From: Lachnospiraceae bacterium
GTDB taxonomy: Bacteria > Bacillota > Clostridia > Lachnospirales > Lachnospiraceae
Direction: 5' to 3'
DNA: 64,000 nucleotides
Assembly: GCA_019421365.1 (NCBI GenBank)
Contig: JAHZFJ010000002.1
Location: 239,238 to 303,237 of the forward strand
Shown here: positions 16,852-24,931 of the stretch, piece after piece
Numbering within the stretch: the stretch's first letter is position 1
Layout of the letters: each line of letters begins with the position of its first letter
Notes under the pieces: generated by a model
What the model was told of the DNA's origin: nothing
Database searches by the model: none
Seen by the model: the letters and a program-made list of their open reading frames with translations, nothing else
Position numbers and translations under genes: made by a program

Positions 16852-17874
16852 ATGAAGAAGTCCAAAAGCCTGATATTGTTGCTGATACTTATGTCGAGTC
16901 TATTAATTGGTTGTAGGTCAAATTATCATACGGGAGTTAATCAAGAGCTAAACGAGAAAGAACAGGTAGTTAAGAAGGATAAGGCTATAAGCGAGAGCGA
17001 TGAAGATAAAGATGAAGAAAAAGATATAGATAAAGATAATGTGGGGAAGGCACCGGAGACATCGAAAAAAGAGTCATATACTTCGAAGGAAGACAGAGGG
17101 GAGATACCTTATGCAAAGTTTGAGAATTGTCTCTATGTATGGGAGGATAAAGTAAATCCGCTATTATTACACGGATATGTAACGTTAAGTGAGAATGTGG
17201 AAAATCAAACTTACTACTATGATAAAACAGATATTAAAATCTTAGAGAAAAAAGCCAATTATCCTGATGTTGTAGAAGACTCTAATAGTAAAATTAAGAA
17301 GGCAATTGATGTAGAGAATAAAAGGCTTAAGGATATGTTTGATGCTCAAGTGGAGGAAGCTCTAGAGTGGGCAAATAGTGATGTGCAAGGCATTAATCCG
17401 GGTGCTAATAAGGAACCTAATAAGATCGCTCCGTATGAGTTTGATAATTCTTGGCAAGTTATAAGAAACGATGAGAAGATGTTAACTATAGTAAGTTCTA
17501 TATATTCTTATGCGGGTGGTGCCCATCCTAATCTATATAAGCAAGTAACGTCATATAATCCAGTAGAGGGGAAGAAATTAGATATTGCGTCAATAACAAC
17601 GAATGAGAAAGAATTCAAACAATTCGTTGAAGATGCTTTGAATGCATATGTAGCGGAGAATAAATGCAGTGACTATTTGTTTGGAGAGAAAGGTTATAAG
17701 GAAGCATTTAAGAATTGGGATAAGAATTGGTGGATTCTCGACGGGAACTTATATATAGGGTTTAACACATATGATATTGCACCTTACGTAGCAGGTCCAT
17801 TGGTGATACCAATAGATATTACTAAAGCTAAGGGGCTACTCAATGATTATGGAAAAGAGCTTAGCAAAAATTGA
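16852..17874 (+). CDS. RsiV-like lipoprotein (DUF4163/DUF3298)
   Basis: An exported lipoprotein of 340 residues with lipobox LIGC. A highly charged Asp/Glu/Lys linker (about 30-75) follows. The folded part resembles DUF4163 then DUF3298, with VSSIYSYAGGAHPNLY and LDIASITTN. The same C-terminal domain binds lysozyme in RsiV anti-sigma factors. Here there is no transmembrane or cytosolic anti-sigma part, so it may act only as an external sensor or inhibitor-binding protein. AGGAGGCGTT gives a strong start. The zinc-ribbon gene follows by 44 bases. Confidence 0.75.
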   Translation: MKKSKSLILLLILMSSLLIGCRSNYHTGVNQELNEKEQVVKKDKAISESDEDKDEEKDIDKDNVGKAPETSKKESYTSKEDRGEIPYAKFENCLYVWEDKVNPLLLHGYVTLSENVENQTYYYDKTDIKILEKKANYPDVVEDSNSKIKKAIDVENKRLKDMFDAQVEEALEWANSDVQGINPGANKEPNKIAPYEFDNSWQVIRNDEKMLTIVSSIYSYAGGAHPNLYKQVTSYNPVEGKKLDIASITTNEKEFKQFVEDALNAYVAENKCSDYLFGEKGYKEAFKNWDKNWWILDGNLYIGFNTYDIAPYVAGPLVIPIDITKAKGLLNDYGKELSKN

Positions 17875-17918
17875 TAAAATTATAAATAAGCATATGTAAG
17901 GAGATAGGAGGTATTAGA

Positions 17919-18413
17919 ATGGCGTTTTTTAACAAGGTAGGAGAAAGTCTTTCGTCAGCTAGTAAATCAGTTGCTGAGAAAGCAAAACAGCTTGCAGAAG
18001 TATCAAGTTTAAATGGCCGTATTAATGCGCAAGAGGAGATTGTTGAGCGTGCCTATCTAGAAATGGGTAAGCGATACTATGAATTACATAATGAAAGTCC
18101 TGAGGAAGGCTTTGGGGATTATTGTACCTCGATTAAGGAAGCTTTAGCTCAAATAGAGTCTTTAAATGAAGAGATAAGAAAAGTTAAGGGAATACAGGTT
18201 TGTAGTATATGTGGAGCTGAAGTTTTACTAGAAGCAACATTTTGTCAAAAATGCGGTAATAAGGTAATTATACCAGAGGAAATAGTAGCAACTCCAGTAG
18301 AAACTACACCAGAAGTAATAGACGAGGTTAAAGTATGCCAAAACTGTGGTAAGGCACAAGACATTGGCACTTCATTCTGTTGTGAATGTGGATCAAGAAT
18401 AGATTATAAGTAA
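17919..18413 (+). CDS. Double zinc-ribbon protein
   Basis: A 164-residue protein. The N-terminal two thirds are helical, probably coiled coil (about residues 5-85). Two treble-clef-type zinc ribbons follow: CSICG with CQKCG (about 92-110) and CQNCG with CCECG (about 140-160). This layout occurs in many Firmicute proteins of unknown role; protein or nucleic-acid binding is only a guess. AGGAGATAGGAGG precedes the ATG. It ends at a strong terminator shared with the convergent cellobiose phosphorylase. Confidence 0.75.
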   Translation: MAFFNKVGESLSSASKSVAEKAKQLAEVSSLNGRINAQEEIVERAYLEMGKRYYELHNESPEEGFGDYCTSIKEALAQIESLNEEIRKVKGIQVCSICGAEVLLEATFCQKCGNKVIIPEEIVATPVETTPEVIDEVKVCQNCGKAQDIGTSFCCECGSRIDYK

Positions 18414-18454
18414 GCTAAAGAAGTAAGAGTAATTATTCAAAAAATTAGGTAGTA

Positions 18455-18495
18455 AAAAGCCCTGTCAGACTGTTAGGAGGTCTTACAGGGCTTTT
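18455..18495. terminator. Bidirectional terminator
   Basis: AAAAGCCCTGT / ACAGGGCTTTT with an extra inner AGAC / GTCT pair. It sits between convergent genes and serves the zinc-ribbon gene and, on the minus strand, cellobiose phosphorylase. Confidence 0.85.
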
Positions 18496-18541
18496 GTTTA
18501 TAGGTAATAGGTATACGGCTTCTTTAATGGAAAGAGAACAA

Positions 18542-20977
18542 TTATCCTAGTACGATTGATACGTTATATTCTTTCTTTCCGTCAACGAATGGAATCATAT
18601 TTCCGCTCATTTCTTGACCATCTACAACTAATTTAGCAACACCTTTTTGTGCGCCGCTTGGGTTTTCAACAGTAATATTGTATGTCGCATCACGGAAAAT
18701 ACGAGTTGCTTTGAATCCTGGCATGTCGCTTGGGATACAAGGGTCAACGATTAGTCCGTCGAAGTCTGGGCGGATACCAATAATATACTGTGAAACATTA
18801 ACGAATGTCCAAGCTGCAGTACCAGTTAACCAACTGTTCTTAGCTTCGCCATGACGAGGAGCATCAGCTCCAGCAACCATTTGAGAATATACATATGGTT
18901 CTGTACGGTGAATTTCACTAATGTCTTCTACATAAGCAGGACAAGTCTTCTTGTAAATCTCGAATGCACGGTCACCACGTCCAATTACAGTTTCAGCGAT
19001 AGAAACCCATGGATTGTTATGGCAGAATATACCGGCGTTTTCTTTGTATCCAGGTGGGTATGAAGATACTTCACCAAGATTTACGTGATAGTCTTTATAT
19101 GCAGGTTGTAATAACATTACACCATATTTTGTATCTAGTTTTTCTTTTACTGAATTCAAAGCTTTTTCAGCAAGACCTTCCTCAACACCAATTCCAGCAA
19201 ATACACAAAATCCCTGTGGCTCGATAAAGATTTGACCGTCTTCGCATTCTTTAGAACCAATCTTTTCGCTAAATGCATCATAAGCACGAAGGAACCATTC
19301 GCCGTCCCAACCGTTTTCAAGAACAGCAGCATACATCTTATCTACAGCTGCAAGTGCAAGATCAGCTTCCACTTGATTTCCTGTTCTCTTACATAATTCA
19401 GCGTATTCTTTTCCATAACGAACGAACATACCAGCGATGAATACAGATTCCGCTTTACCGCTTTCGAAATTCGAACAAGTTTGGAAGGACTCACCTGGTG
19501 TCTTAGAGAAACAGTTAAGGTTAAGGCAGTCATTCCAGTCAGCTCTACCAATTAGAGGTAAACCATGTGGTCCAAGGTTTGTGCGTGTAAAGTCGAAAGA
19601 ACGTTTTAAATGTTCCATTAATGTCTGTGCTTTTGATTCATCATTATCAAATGGTACAGATTCATCTAAGATTCCAAAATCACCTGTTTCCTTGATATAG
19701 GCAGAAACACAAGCGATCAACCATAATGGATCATCGTTGAAACCGCTACCAATATCCATGTTGCCTTTTTTAGTAAGTGGTTGATATTGGTGATATGCAC
19801 TACCATCTTCGAATTGAGTAGAAGCAATATCGATGATTCTTTCTCGAGCGCGGTCTGGGATTAAATGAACGAATCCAAGTAAATCTTGACAAGAATCACG
19901 GAATCCCATACCACGTCCAGTACCTGACTCATAATAAGAAGCAGAACGTGACATATTGAATGTAACCATACATTGATATTGGTTCCAAGTATTAACCATT
20001 CTTGTTAGTTTATCATCGCTTGTTTCTACCGTGTATTTTGATAATAGATTTTTCCAGTGTTCTTTTAATTCATTAAGAGCTGTTTCAACTTGTTCGTTTG
20101 TTTCGAACTTAGATAACATTTCTTTTGCTGGGGTTTTATTAATTACACCAGGAGCTTCCCATTTGTCTTCCTCGTTAAGTTCAAGGTATCCTAATACGAA
20201 GACATAAGATATTTCTTCACCTGGTTGTAATGTTACATTAATGTTGTGAGAGCCAATTGGTGCCCAGCCACTCGCTTTTGAATTAGTAGATTGACCTTGT
20301 TCTACAACGATAGGACGGTTAACGCCACGGTAAGCGCCAAGGAAAGAATCACGGTCTGTATCATAACCATCAATAGTAGTGTTTACTGAGTATACAGCAT
20401 AATGATTTCTTCTTTCTCTGTATTCAGTTTTATGGTAGATGGCAGAACCTTCAATTTCAACTTCACCAATACTGAAATTTCTTTGGAAGTTTGTCATATC
20501 ATCAACAGCGTTCCATAAACAGAATTCTATGTACGAGAATAAAGAGATATCTTTGGCTTGGCTGCTAGTATTCTTAAGTGTTAAGCGGTTGATTTCACAG
20601 TTATTATTTAATGGAACAAACGCAGTTAATTCAGCAGTTAATTCGTTCTTAGTTGATGTGAATACACTATATCCAAGGCCGTGACGGCAGCTATATGCAT
20701 CAAGTTCTGTTTGAACTGGTTGCCAACCTGGATTCCAGATGGTATCGCCATCTTTAATGTAGTAATAACGACCATTTGTATCAGCTGGTATATTATTGTA
20801 ACGATAACGTGTTAAACGTAATAATTTTGCATCCTTGTAGAAACTGTATCCACCACATGTATTAGAGATTAAAGAGAAAAAGTTCTCGCATCCTAAATAG
20901 TTGATCCATGGAAGTGGTGTAGTTGGTGAGGTAATAACGTATTCTTGTCTTGCGTCATCAAAATAACCAAATTTCAT
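18542..20977 (-). CDS. Cellobiose phosphorylase (GH94)
   Basis: Cytosolic enzyme that phosphorolyses cellobiose to glucose and alpha-glucose-1-phosphate, the substrate of the pgm in this window. With the start at 20977 it is 811 residues, the usual length, and begins MKFGYFDDARQEYV as in clostridial enzymes. GGAG lies ten bases upstream; the earlier ATG at 20986 is too close to that site. The catalytic acid is the Asp of GRADWNDCLNL, and further family motifs include GTGRGMGFRDSCQDLLGF. It is divergent from a LacI regulator, with operator-like sites between, which suggests local cellodextrin-responsive control. Related GH94 specificities cannot be fully excluded. Confidence 0.93.
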   Translation of the reverse strand: MKFGYFDDARQEYVITSPTTPLPWINYLGCENFFSLISNTCGGYSFYKDAKLLRLTRYRYNNIPADTNGRYYYIKDGDTIWNPGWQPVQTELDAYSCRHGLGYSVFTSTKNELTAELTAFVPLNNNCEINRLTLKNTSSQAKDISLFSYIEFCLWNAVDDMTNFQRNFSIGEVEIEGSAIYHKTEYRERRNHYAVYSVNTTIDGYDTDRDSFLGAYRGVNRPIVVEQGQSTNSKASGWAPIGSHNINVTLQPGEEISYVFVLGYLELNEEDKWEAPGVINKTPAKEMLSKFETNEQVETALNELKEHWKNLLSKYTVETSDDKLTRMVNTWNQYQCMVTFNMSRSASYYESGTGRGMGFRDSCQDLLGFVHLIPDRARERIIDIASTQFEDGSAYHQYQPLTKKGNMDIGSGFNDDPLWLIACVSAYIKETGDFGILDESVPFDNDESKAQTLMEHLKRSFDFTRTNLGPHGLPLIGRADWNDCLNLNCFSKTPGESFQTCSNFESGKAESVFIAGMFVRYGKEYAELCKRTGNQVEADLALAAVDKMYAAVLENGWDGEWFLRAYDAFSEKIGSKECEDGQIFIEPQGFCVFAGIGVEEGLAEKALNSVKEKLDTKYGVMLLQPAYKDYHVNLGEVSSYPPGYKENAGIFCHNNPWVSIAETVIGRGDRAFEIYKKTCPAYVEDISEIHRTEPYVYSQMVAGADAPRHGEAKNSWLTGTAAWTFVNVSQYIIGIRPDFDGLIVDPCIPSDMPGFKATRIFRDATYNITVENPSGAQKGVAKLVVDGQEMSGNMIPFVDGKKEYNVSIVLG

Positions 20978-21038
20978 CTTATTCATTCTCCATTCTTTTT
21001 AAGTAAATTCATAATTAGATATCCTATTTAGATAACAG

Positions 21039-21067
21039 TCAATTGCTTAATTTAAATAAGCAATTGA
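21039..21067. repeat. Palindrome in the cellobiose phosphorylase leader
   Basis: TCAATTGCTTA and TAAGCAATTGA flank a 7-base ATTTAAA centre. It would fold in the minus-strand mRNA about 60 bases before the GH94 start, or bind a dimeric protein. Confidence 0.6.
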
Positions 21068-21089
21068 GGGTATAAGAAACCAAAGTTAT

Positions 21090-21102
21090 GAAAACGATTA
21101 AG
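21090..21102. promoter_or_regulatory. LacI/CcpA-type operator 1
   Basis: GAAAACGATTAAG shares the pattern GAAAnCGnTTAAG with the site at 21474-21486. The central CG and flanking A/T runs are typical of LacI-family and catabolite-response operators. Confidence 0.5.
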
Positions 21103-21473
21103 TAACTAAATAAGCTTATGTGCTTTATAAAATCAGTATATATTACATTCTGAATAAAAGCAATATATAACCCAATTTTTGTAGCTAATCTACAAATAAA
21201 CAGTGAAAATATGTGCAAAGTGTATGATTAATTATATTATTTGGATAGTAAAGTAAACATACTAAATAAATAAATCATAGTATACTAAAATATACAATTA
21301 ATCTAAAAAAAACCGTAAAATTAAGTAGTAAGACAAAAAATACGAAAATATTAAAATGAAACTTGAAGATATTAACAAAAAACACATAATATTTTGTGCG
21401 TTTTATATAAAAAAGTAATCAAAAATTTGTATATATATTGTAAAAGCACAAAAAACATGTTATAGTTAGTTAC

Positions 21474-21486
21474 GAAATCGTTTAAG
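21474..21486. promoter_or_regulatory. LacI/CcpA-type operator 2
   Basis: GAAATCGTTTAAG, ten matching positions plus two tolerated changes relative to operator 1. It lies about 47 bases upstream of the lacI -35, so autoregulation is plausible. Confidence 0.5.
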
Positions 21487-21532
21487 CAAATGTAACTAGT
21501 AAATAAGTTTTTTTGATAATTTTAACATTTTT

Positions 21533-21561
21533 TTGCGTATTTGTAGAAAATGTTGTATAAT
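21533..21561 (+). promoter_or_regulatory. Predicted promoter of the lacI gene
   Basis: TTGCGT (21533-21538), 17-bp spacer, TATAAT (21556-21561). The start codon is 36 bases further on. Confidence 0.55.
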
Positions 21562-21597
21562 GTCAAAAGCATAGTTGTTATTTGGGGGAATACATAT

Positions 21598-22605
21598 ATG
21601 GTATCGATGAAGGATATAGCATCAAAGTGTAAGGTTTCTGTCGCAACAGTAAGTAAAGCCTTAAATGATCACAGTGATATAAGTCAAGAAAAGAAATTGT
21701 TAATTAAGGAAACAGCAAAGCAGATGGGGTATTTTCCGAATTCGGCAGCTCGTGCTTTGAAAACTAATCGTACCTATAATATAGGGGTGCTATTTGTTGA
21801 TGACGCTAATAGTGGACTTACGCATGAGTATTTTGCTAATGTATTAGAGGGGTTTAAAGTTGAAGCCGAGAAGAATGGCTATGATATCACGTTTATTAAT
21901 CATCGTATTGGGGTTCGTACTATGTCTTATTATGAGCATTGTATGTATCGTGGTGTAGATGGTGTTGTAATCGCGTGTGTGAATTTTAGTCATCCAGAGG
22001 TAATTGAATTAATTAATAGCGATCTACCTGTGGTCACTATTGACCATATATTCAATAATAGAATTGCTGTTATTTCTGATAATGTTAAAGGTATGCATGA
22101 CCTAGTTAAGTATGTTTATAAAGCAGGGCATAGAAAAATAGCATATATACATGGTGCGGATTCTTCTGTTACAACGGATCGTCTTGCAAGTTTTTATCGT
22201 ACATTAGAAGAGCTGAATGTAGAAGTTCCTGATGAGTATATACGAGAAGCAGCGTATCATGACACGCAGAAAGCGGAAGAAATCACAAGAGAATTATTAC
22301 AGTTAAAGGATAGTCCTACTTGTATCTTCTATCCTGACGATTTTGCTTGTATAGGCGGTATTAATGTAATTAAAGAATTTGGGTATCGAATTCCCGAAGA
22401 TGTTTCAGTTGTCGGTTATGATGGTCTTACAATCTCAGATGTATTAGAACCAAAGTTAACAACTTTGAAACAAGATACAACACGACTAGGAAGAGAAGCA
22501 GCAGCACATTTGGTTAATTTAATTGAAAAACCAAGAACTGCTTTAATAGAACGTGTCGTTGTTGCGGGGAAAATTCAACTTGGTAAGTCTGTTAAAGAGA
22601 TATAA
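21598..22605 (+). CDS. LacI-family transcriptional regulator
   Basis: A 335-residue sugar-responsive repressor. The LacI helix-turn-helix and hinge are at residues 4-60 (MKDIASKCKVSVATVSKAL, then SAARALKTNRT). The periplasmic-binding-like sensor domain ends with CIFYPDDFACIGG and VVGYDGL. ATG 21598 is behind GGGGGAA; the upstream ATG 21550 overlaps the promoter. Its divergent neighbour is cellobiose phosphorylase, so a beta-glucan breakdown product is the likely inducer. This is inference from position only. Confidence 0.9.
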   Translation: MVSMKDIASKCKVSVATVSKALNDHSDISQEKKLLIKETAKQMGYFPNSAARALKTNRTYNIGVLFVDDANSGLTHEYFANVLEGFKVEAEKNGYDITFINHRIGVRTMSYYEHCMYRGVDGVVIACVNFSHPEVIELINSDLPVVTIDHIFNNRIAVISDNVKGMHDLVKYVYKAGHRKIAYIHGADSSVTTDRLASFYRTLEELNVEVPDEYIREAAYHDTQKAEEITRELLQLKDSPTCIFYPDDFACIGGINVIKEFGYRIPEDVSVVGYDGLTISDVLEPKLTTLKQDTTRLGREAAAHLVNLIEKPRTALIERVVVAGKIQLGKSVKEI

Positions 22606-22619
22606 GAACAAAAGATAAA

Positions 22620-22665
22620 AAAGTTGCTACAAGTAATTCAGGGATAGTACGTAGGTAGCAACTTT
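22620..22665 (+). terminator. Probable terminator of lacI
   Basis: AAGTTGCTAC (22621-22630) pairs with GTAGCAACTT (22655-22664). The T-tail is short, so it may be a weak terminator. Confidence 0.55.
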
Positions 22666-22782
22666 CGTCTGGGGAAATTAGGCAATATGAAGGTGGTTGT
22701 AGTGGGAAGCGTTTTAGAATTTGCAATAGATTATTTCTACAAATTTTATTGCAGTTTTTATACAAAATTAGAGTATGCTTCC

Positions 22783-22811
22783 TTGACATTTACATAGGTA
22801 CATGTTATACT
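22783..22811 (+). promoter_or_regulatory. Strong promoter of the DEAD-box helicase leader
   Basis: Perfect TTGACA (22783-22788), 17-bp spacer and TATACT (22806-22811). Transcription should start near 22818, leaving about 290 nt before the helicase start. Confidence 0.75.
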
Positions 22812-22817
22812 TCACAA

Positions 22818-23106
22818 GAACGAAATGTGAAAGTTAGGCAAAATGTCTAACAGTGGTATTAGGATTGGTTGTTTATTTCGTTGTACGTAATTGTTTTCTT
22901 TTATTAGAAAAATTTGAGAAATTATGGATTGTTTCTTCGATATAGAAGTTATAAAATAGTTACAGATAAGAAATAATATAAATGCGATGCTTCACTTAAT
23001 TAAGGTACTCTTAGTCCCGGGTTGTAAGGCTAAGGGTTTTTTTGTGGGAATCTACTTCGACGCTGATTCTTATACACAGTAAGAACAGAAAGGATTAATT
23101 ATAGAA
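22818..23106 (+). ncRNA. Long structured leader of the helicase gene, or a separate small RNA
   Basis: The predicted transcript begins with a nested hairpin: AACGAAAT (22819-22826) with ATTTCGTT (22875-22882), enclosing GTTAG (22833-22837) with CTAAC (22847-22851). It ends with an intrinsic terminator at 23008-23043. Termination there would release an RNA of about 225 nt; read-through would express the helicase. Cold-shock helicase genes often have long leaders, but this sequence matches no family I can name. Confidence 0.5.
23008..23043 (+). terminator. Intrinsic terminator inside the helicase leader
   Basis: CTCTTAGTCC (23008-23017) pairs with GGCTAAGGG (23028-23036), partly by G-T pairs, and is followed by seven Ts. 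It lies 64 bases before the helicase start, as expected for an attenuator. Confidence 0.65.
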
Positions 23107-24699
23107 ATGGAAACAATTAGATTTGATGAGTTAAATTTATCAGCTCCCTTATTAAAAGGGATTGTTGAGATGGGCTTCGAACAAGCGAGCCCAATACAGG
23201 CAAAAGCCATACCTGCAGTATTAGAAGGAGGAGACATTATTGGTCAAGCACAGACTGGTACAGGAAAGACAGCTGCTTTCGGTATTCCACTGCTTGAATC
23301 AATTGATCCAAAGAGCAAACATCTACAAGCTGTAGTGTTATGTCCTACTAGAGAATTAGCAATTCAGGTTGCTGAAGAAATACGTAAATTATCGAAATTC
23401 CTTCATGGAATTAAAGTACTACCTATCTATGGTGGTCAAGATATTACAAAACAAATTCGCTCTCTTAAAGCCGGAACACAAGTTGTAATTGGTACACCTG
23501 GACGTGTTATGGATCATATGAGAAGAAAGACTGTTAAGTTCAGTGAAGTTAAGATGATTGTACTTGACGAAGCAGATGAAATGCTTAACATGGGATTCCG
23601 TGAAGATATTGAAACAATTCTTAAGGAAATGCCAGAAGATCGTCAAACAGTATTATTCTCAGCTACTATGCCAAAACCAATTATGGATATTGCTCGTACT
23701 TACCAAAAAGATGCGACTATAATCAAGGTAGTTAAGAAGGAATTAACAGTACCAAAGATTGAACAGTATTATTATGAATGTAAGCCAAAGAATAAAGAGG
23801 AAGTTCTATCAAGATTGCTTGATATGTATGACCCTAAATTATCATTAGTATTCTGTAATACGAAGAAAATGGTAGATGAATTAGTTACTTCATTAAAAGG
23901 TAGAGGATATTTTGCAGAAGGTCTTCATGGCGATCTTAAACAACAACAAAGAGACCGTGTTATGAATGGATTCCGTAATGGTAAAACTGAAATCTTAGTT
24001 GCAACTGATGTTGCTGCAAGGGGTATTGACGTAGATGATGTAGAAGCAGTATTCAACTATGATGTACCACAAGATGATGAATTCTATGTTCACCGTATCG
24101 GTAGAACAGGCCGTGCAGGAAGACAAGGTAAAGCCTTTACTTTTGTTGTAGGTAAAGAAGTATATAAATTAAAAGATATTCAAAGATATTGTAAAACTAA
24201 GATTATATGTCAACCAATTCCTTCAATTAATGACGTTGCTAATACAAAGGTTGAGAAGATTCTTAACCAAATTGATGATTTAATTAAGAACGAAGATCTA
24301 AGTAAGATGGTTGATTTGATTGAATCTAGAGTGAACGAAGAAGACTATACTTCACTTGATGTAGCTGCAGCTTTCTTAAAGTTAGCAATGGGAGATAATG
24401 AACAAAATGATATGATTTCTCCTGAATCTGTTGACTTTGGTGATACTGGAGCTGGAGAAGGAATGGTTCGTCTATTCATTAATATTGGTAAAAAACAAAA
24501 CGCAAGACCAGGAGATATTCTTGGTGCAATCGCTGGTGAAACAGGTATGCCAGGTAAATTAATTGGTACAATTGATATGTTTGACAAGTATACATTTGTT
24601 GAAGTACCAAAAGAATATGCTAGTGAAGTAATCCAAGTTATGAAGGATGCTAAGATTAAAGGTAAGAGCATCAACATCGAACCTGCTAATAGAAAATAA
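23107..24699 (+). CDS. DEAD-box ATP-dependent RNA helicase
   Basis: A 530-residue RNA helicase of the CshA/DeaD type, involved in ribosome assembly, RNA decay or cold adaptation. Motifs in order are the Q-motif (FEQASPIQAKAIP), AQTGTGKT, PTRELA, GTPGR, DEAD, SAT, ARGID and HRIGRTGRAGRQG. The C-terminus (about 455-527) is a DbpA-type RNA-binding domain, including VRLFINIGKKQNARPGDILG. That domain directs some homologues to 23S rRNA. The ribosome binding site is weak (AAAGGA, 12 bases away), which fits regulated translation behind a long leader. Confidence 0.95.
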   Translation: METIRFDELNLSAPLLKGIVEMGFEQASPIQAKAIPAVLEGGDIIGQAQTGTGKTAAFGIPLLESIDPKSKHLQAVVLCPTRELAIQVAEEIRKLSKFLHGIKVLPIYGGQDITKQIRSLKAGTQVVIGTPGRVMDHMRRKTVKFSEVKMIVLDEADEMLNMGFREDIETILKEMPEDRQTVLFSATMPKPIMDIARTYQKDATIIKVVKKELTVPKIEQYYYECKPKNKEEVLSRLLDMYDPKLSLVFCNTKKMVDELVTSLKGRGYFAEGLHGDLKQQQRDRVMNGFRNGKTEILVATDVAARGIDVDDVEAVFNYDVPQDDEFYVHRIGRTGRAGRQGKAFTFVVGKEVYKLKDIQRYCKTKIICQPIPSINDVANTKVEKILNQIDDLIKNEDLSKMVDLIESRVNEEDYTSLDVAAAFLKLAMGDNEQNDMISPESVDFGDTGAGEGMVRLFINIGKKQNARPGDILGAIAGETGMPGKLIGTIDMFDKYTFVEVPKEYASEVIQVMKDAKIKGKSINIEPANRK

Positions 24700-24710
24700 A
24701 ATATTTTGAT

Positions 24711-24746
24711 AGACTGTCTGTTTTAATTAACATGGCAGTCTTTTTT
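24711..24746 (+). terminator. Terminator after the helicase gene
   Basis: AGACTGTC / GGCAGTCT with one G-T pair and six Ts. Confidence 0.8.
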
Positions 24747-24874
24747 ATTTGACTCTACGTCAAGTGATGGGAAGAGATGCGTCTTGTGGTTTCCAGTAAT
24801 AATCCAGTTACAAGTTTGGTTAATTTATTGAGATATAAGTCGACTAAATTTAACTGGAATAAATAAAAAGTTAA

Positions 24875-24903
24875 TTGATTATTACATAAAGTCAAGTTAC
24901 AAT
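24875..24903 (+). promoter_or_regulatory. Predicted promoter of the alpha-galactosidase gene
   Basis: TTGATT (24875-24880), 17-bp spacer, TACAAT (24898-24903), with a start point near 24910 and a short leader. Confidence 0.5.
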
Positions 24904-24931
24904 GATAGTATAGAAAATGAAGGAGGAGACT

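Larger units (their letters stand above)
20978..21597. promoter_or_regulatory. Divergent control region, cellobiose phosphorylase / lacI
   Basis: A 620-bp very AT-rich gap without a gene. It holds a palindrome (21039-21067), two operator-like sites (21090-21102 and 21474-21486) and the lacI promoter. The size suggests long leaders or several promoters on both strands. A convincing minus-strand promoter was not found. Confidence 0.6.

Noticed and set aside
22818..23043. 6S RNA in the helicase leader
   Set aside because: Length is suitable, but no long rod-like structure with a central bulge is seen, so it is described only as a leader or unknown RNA.
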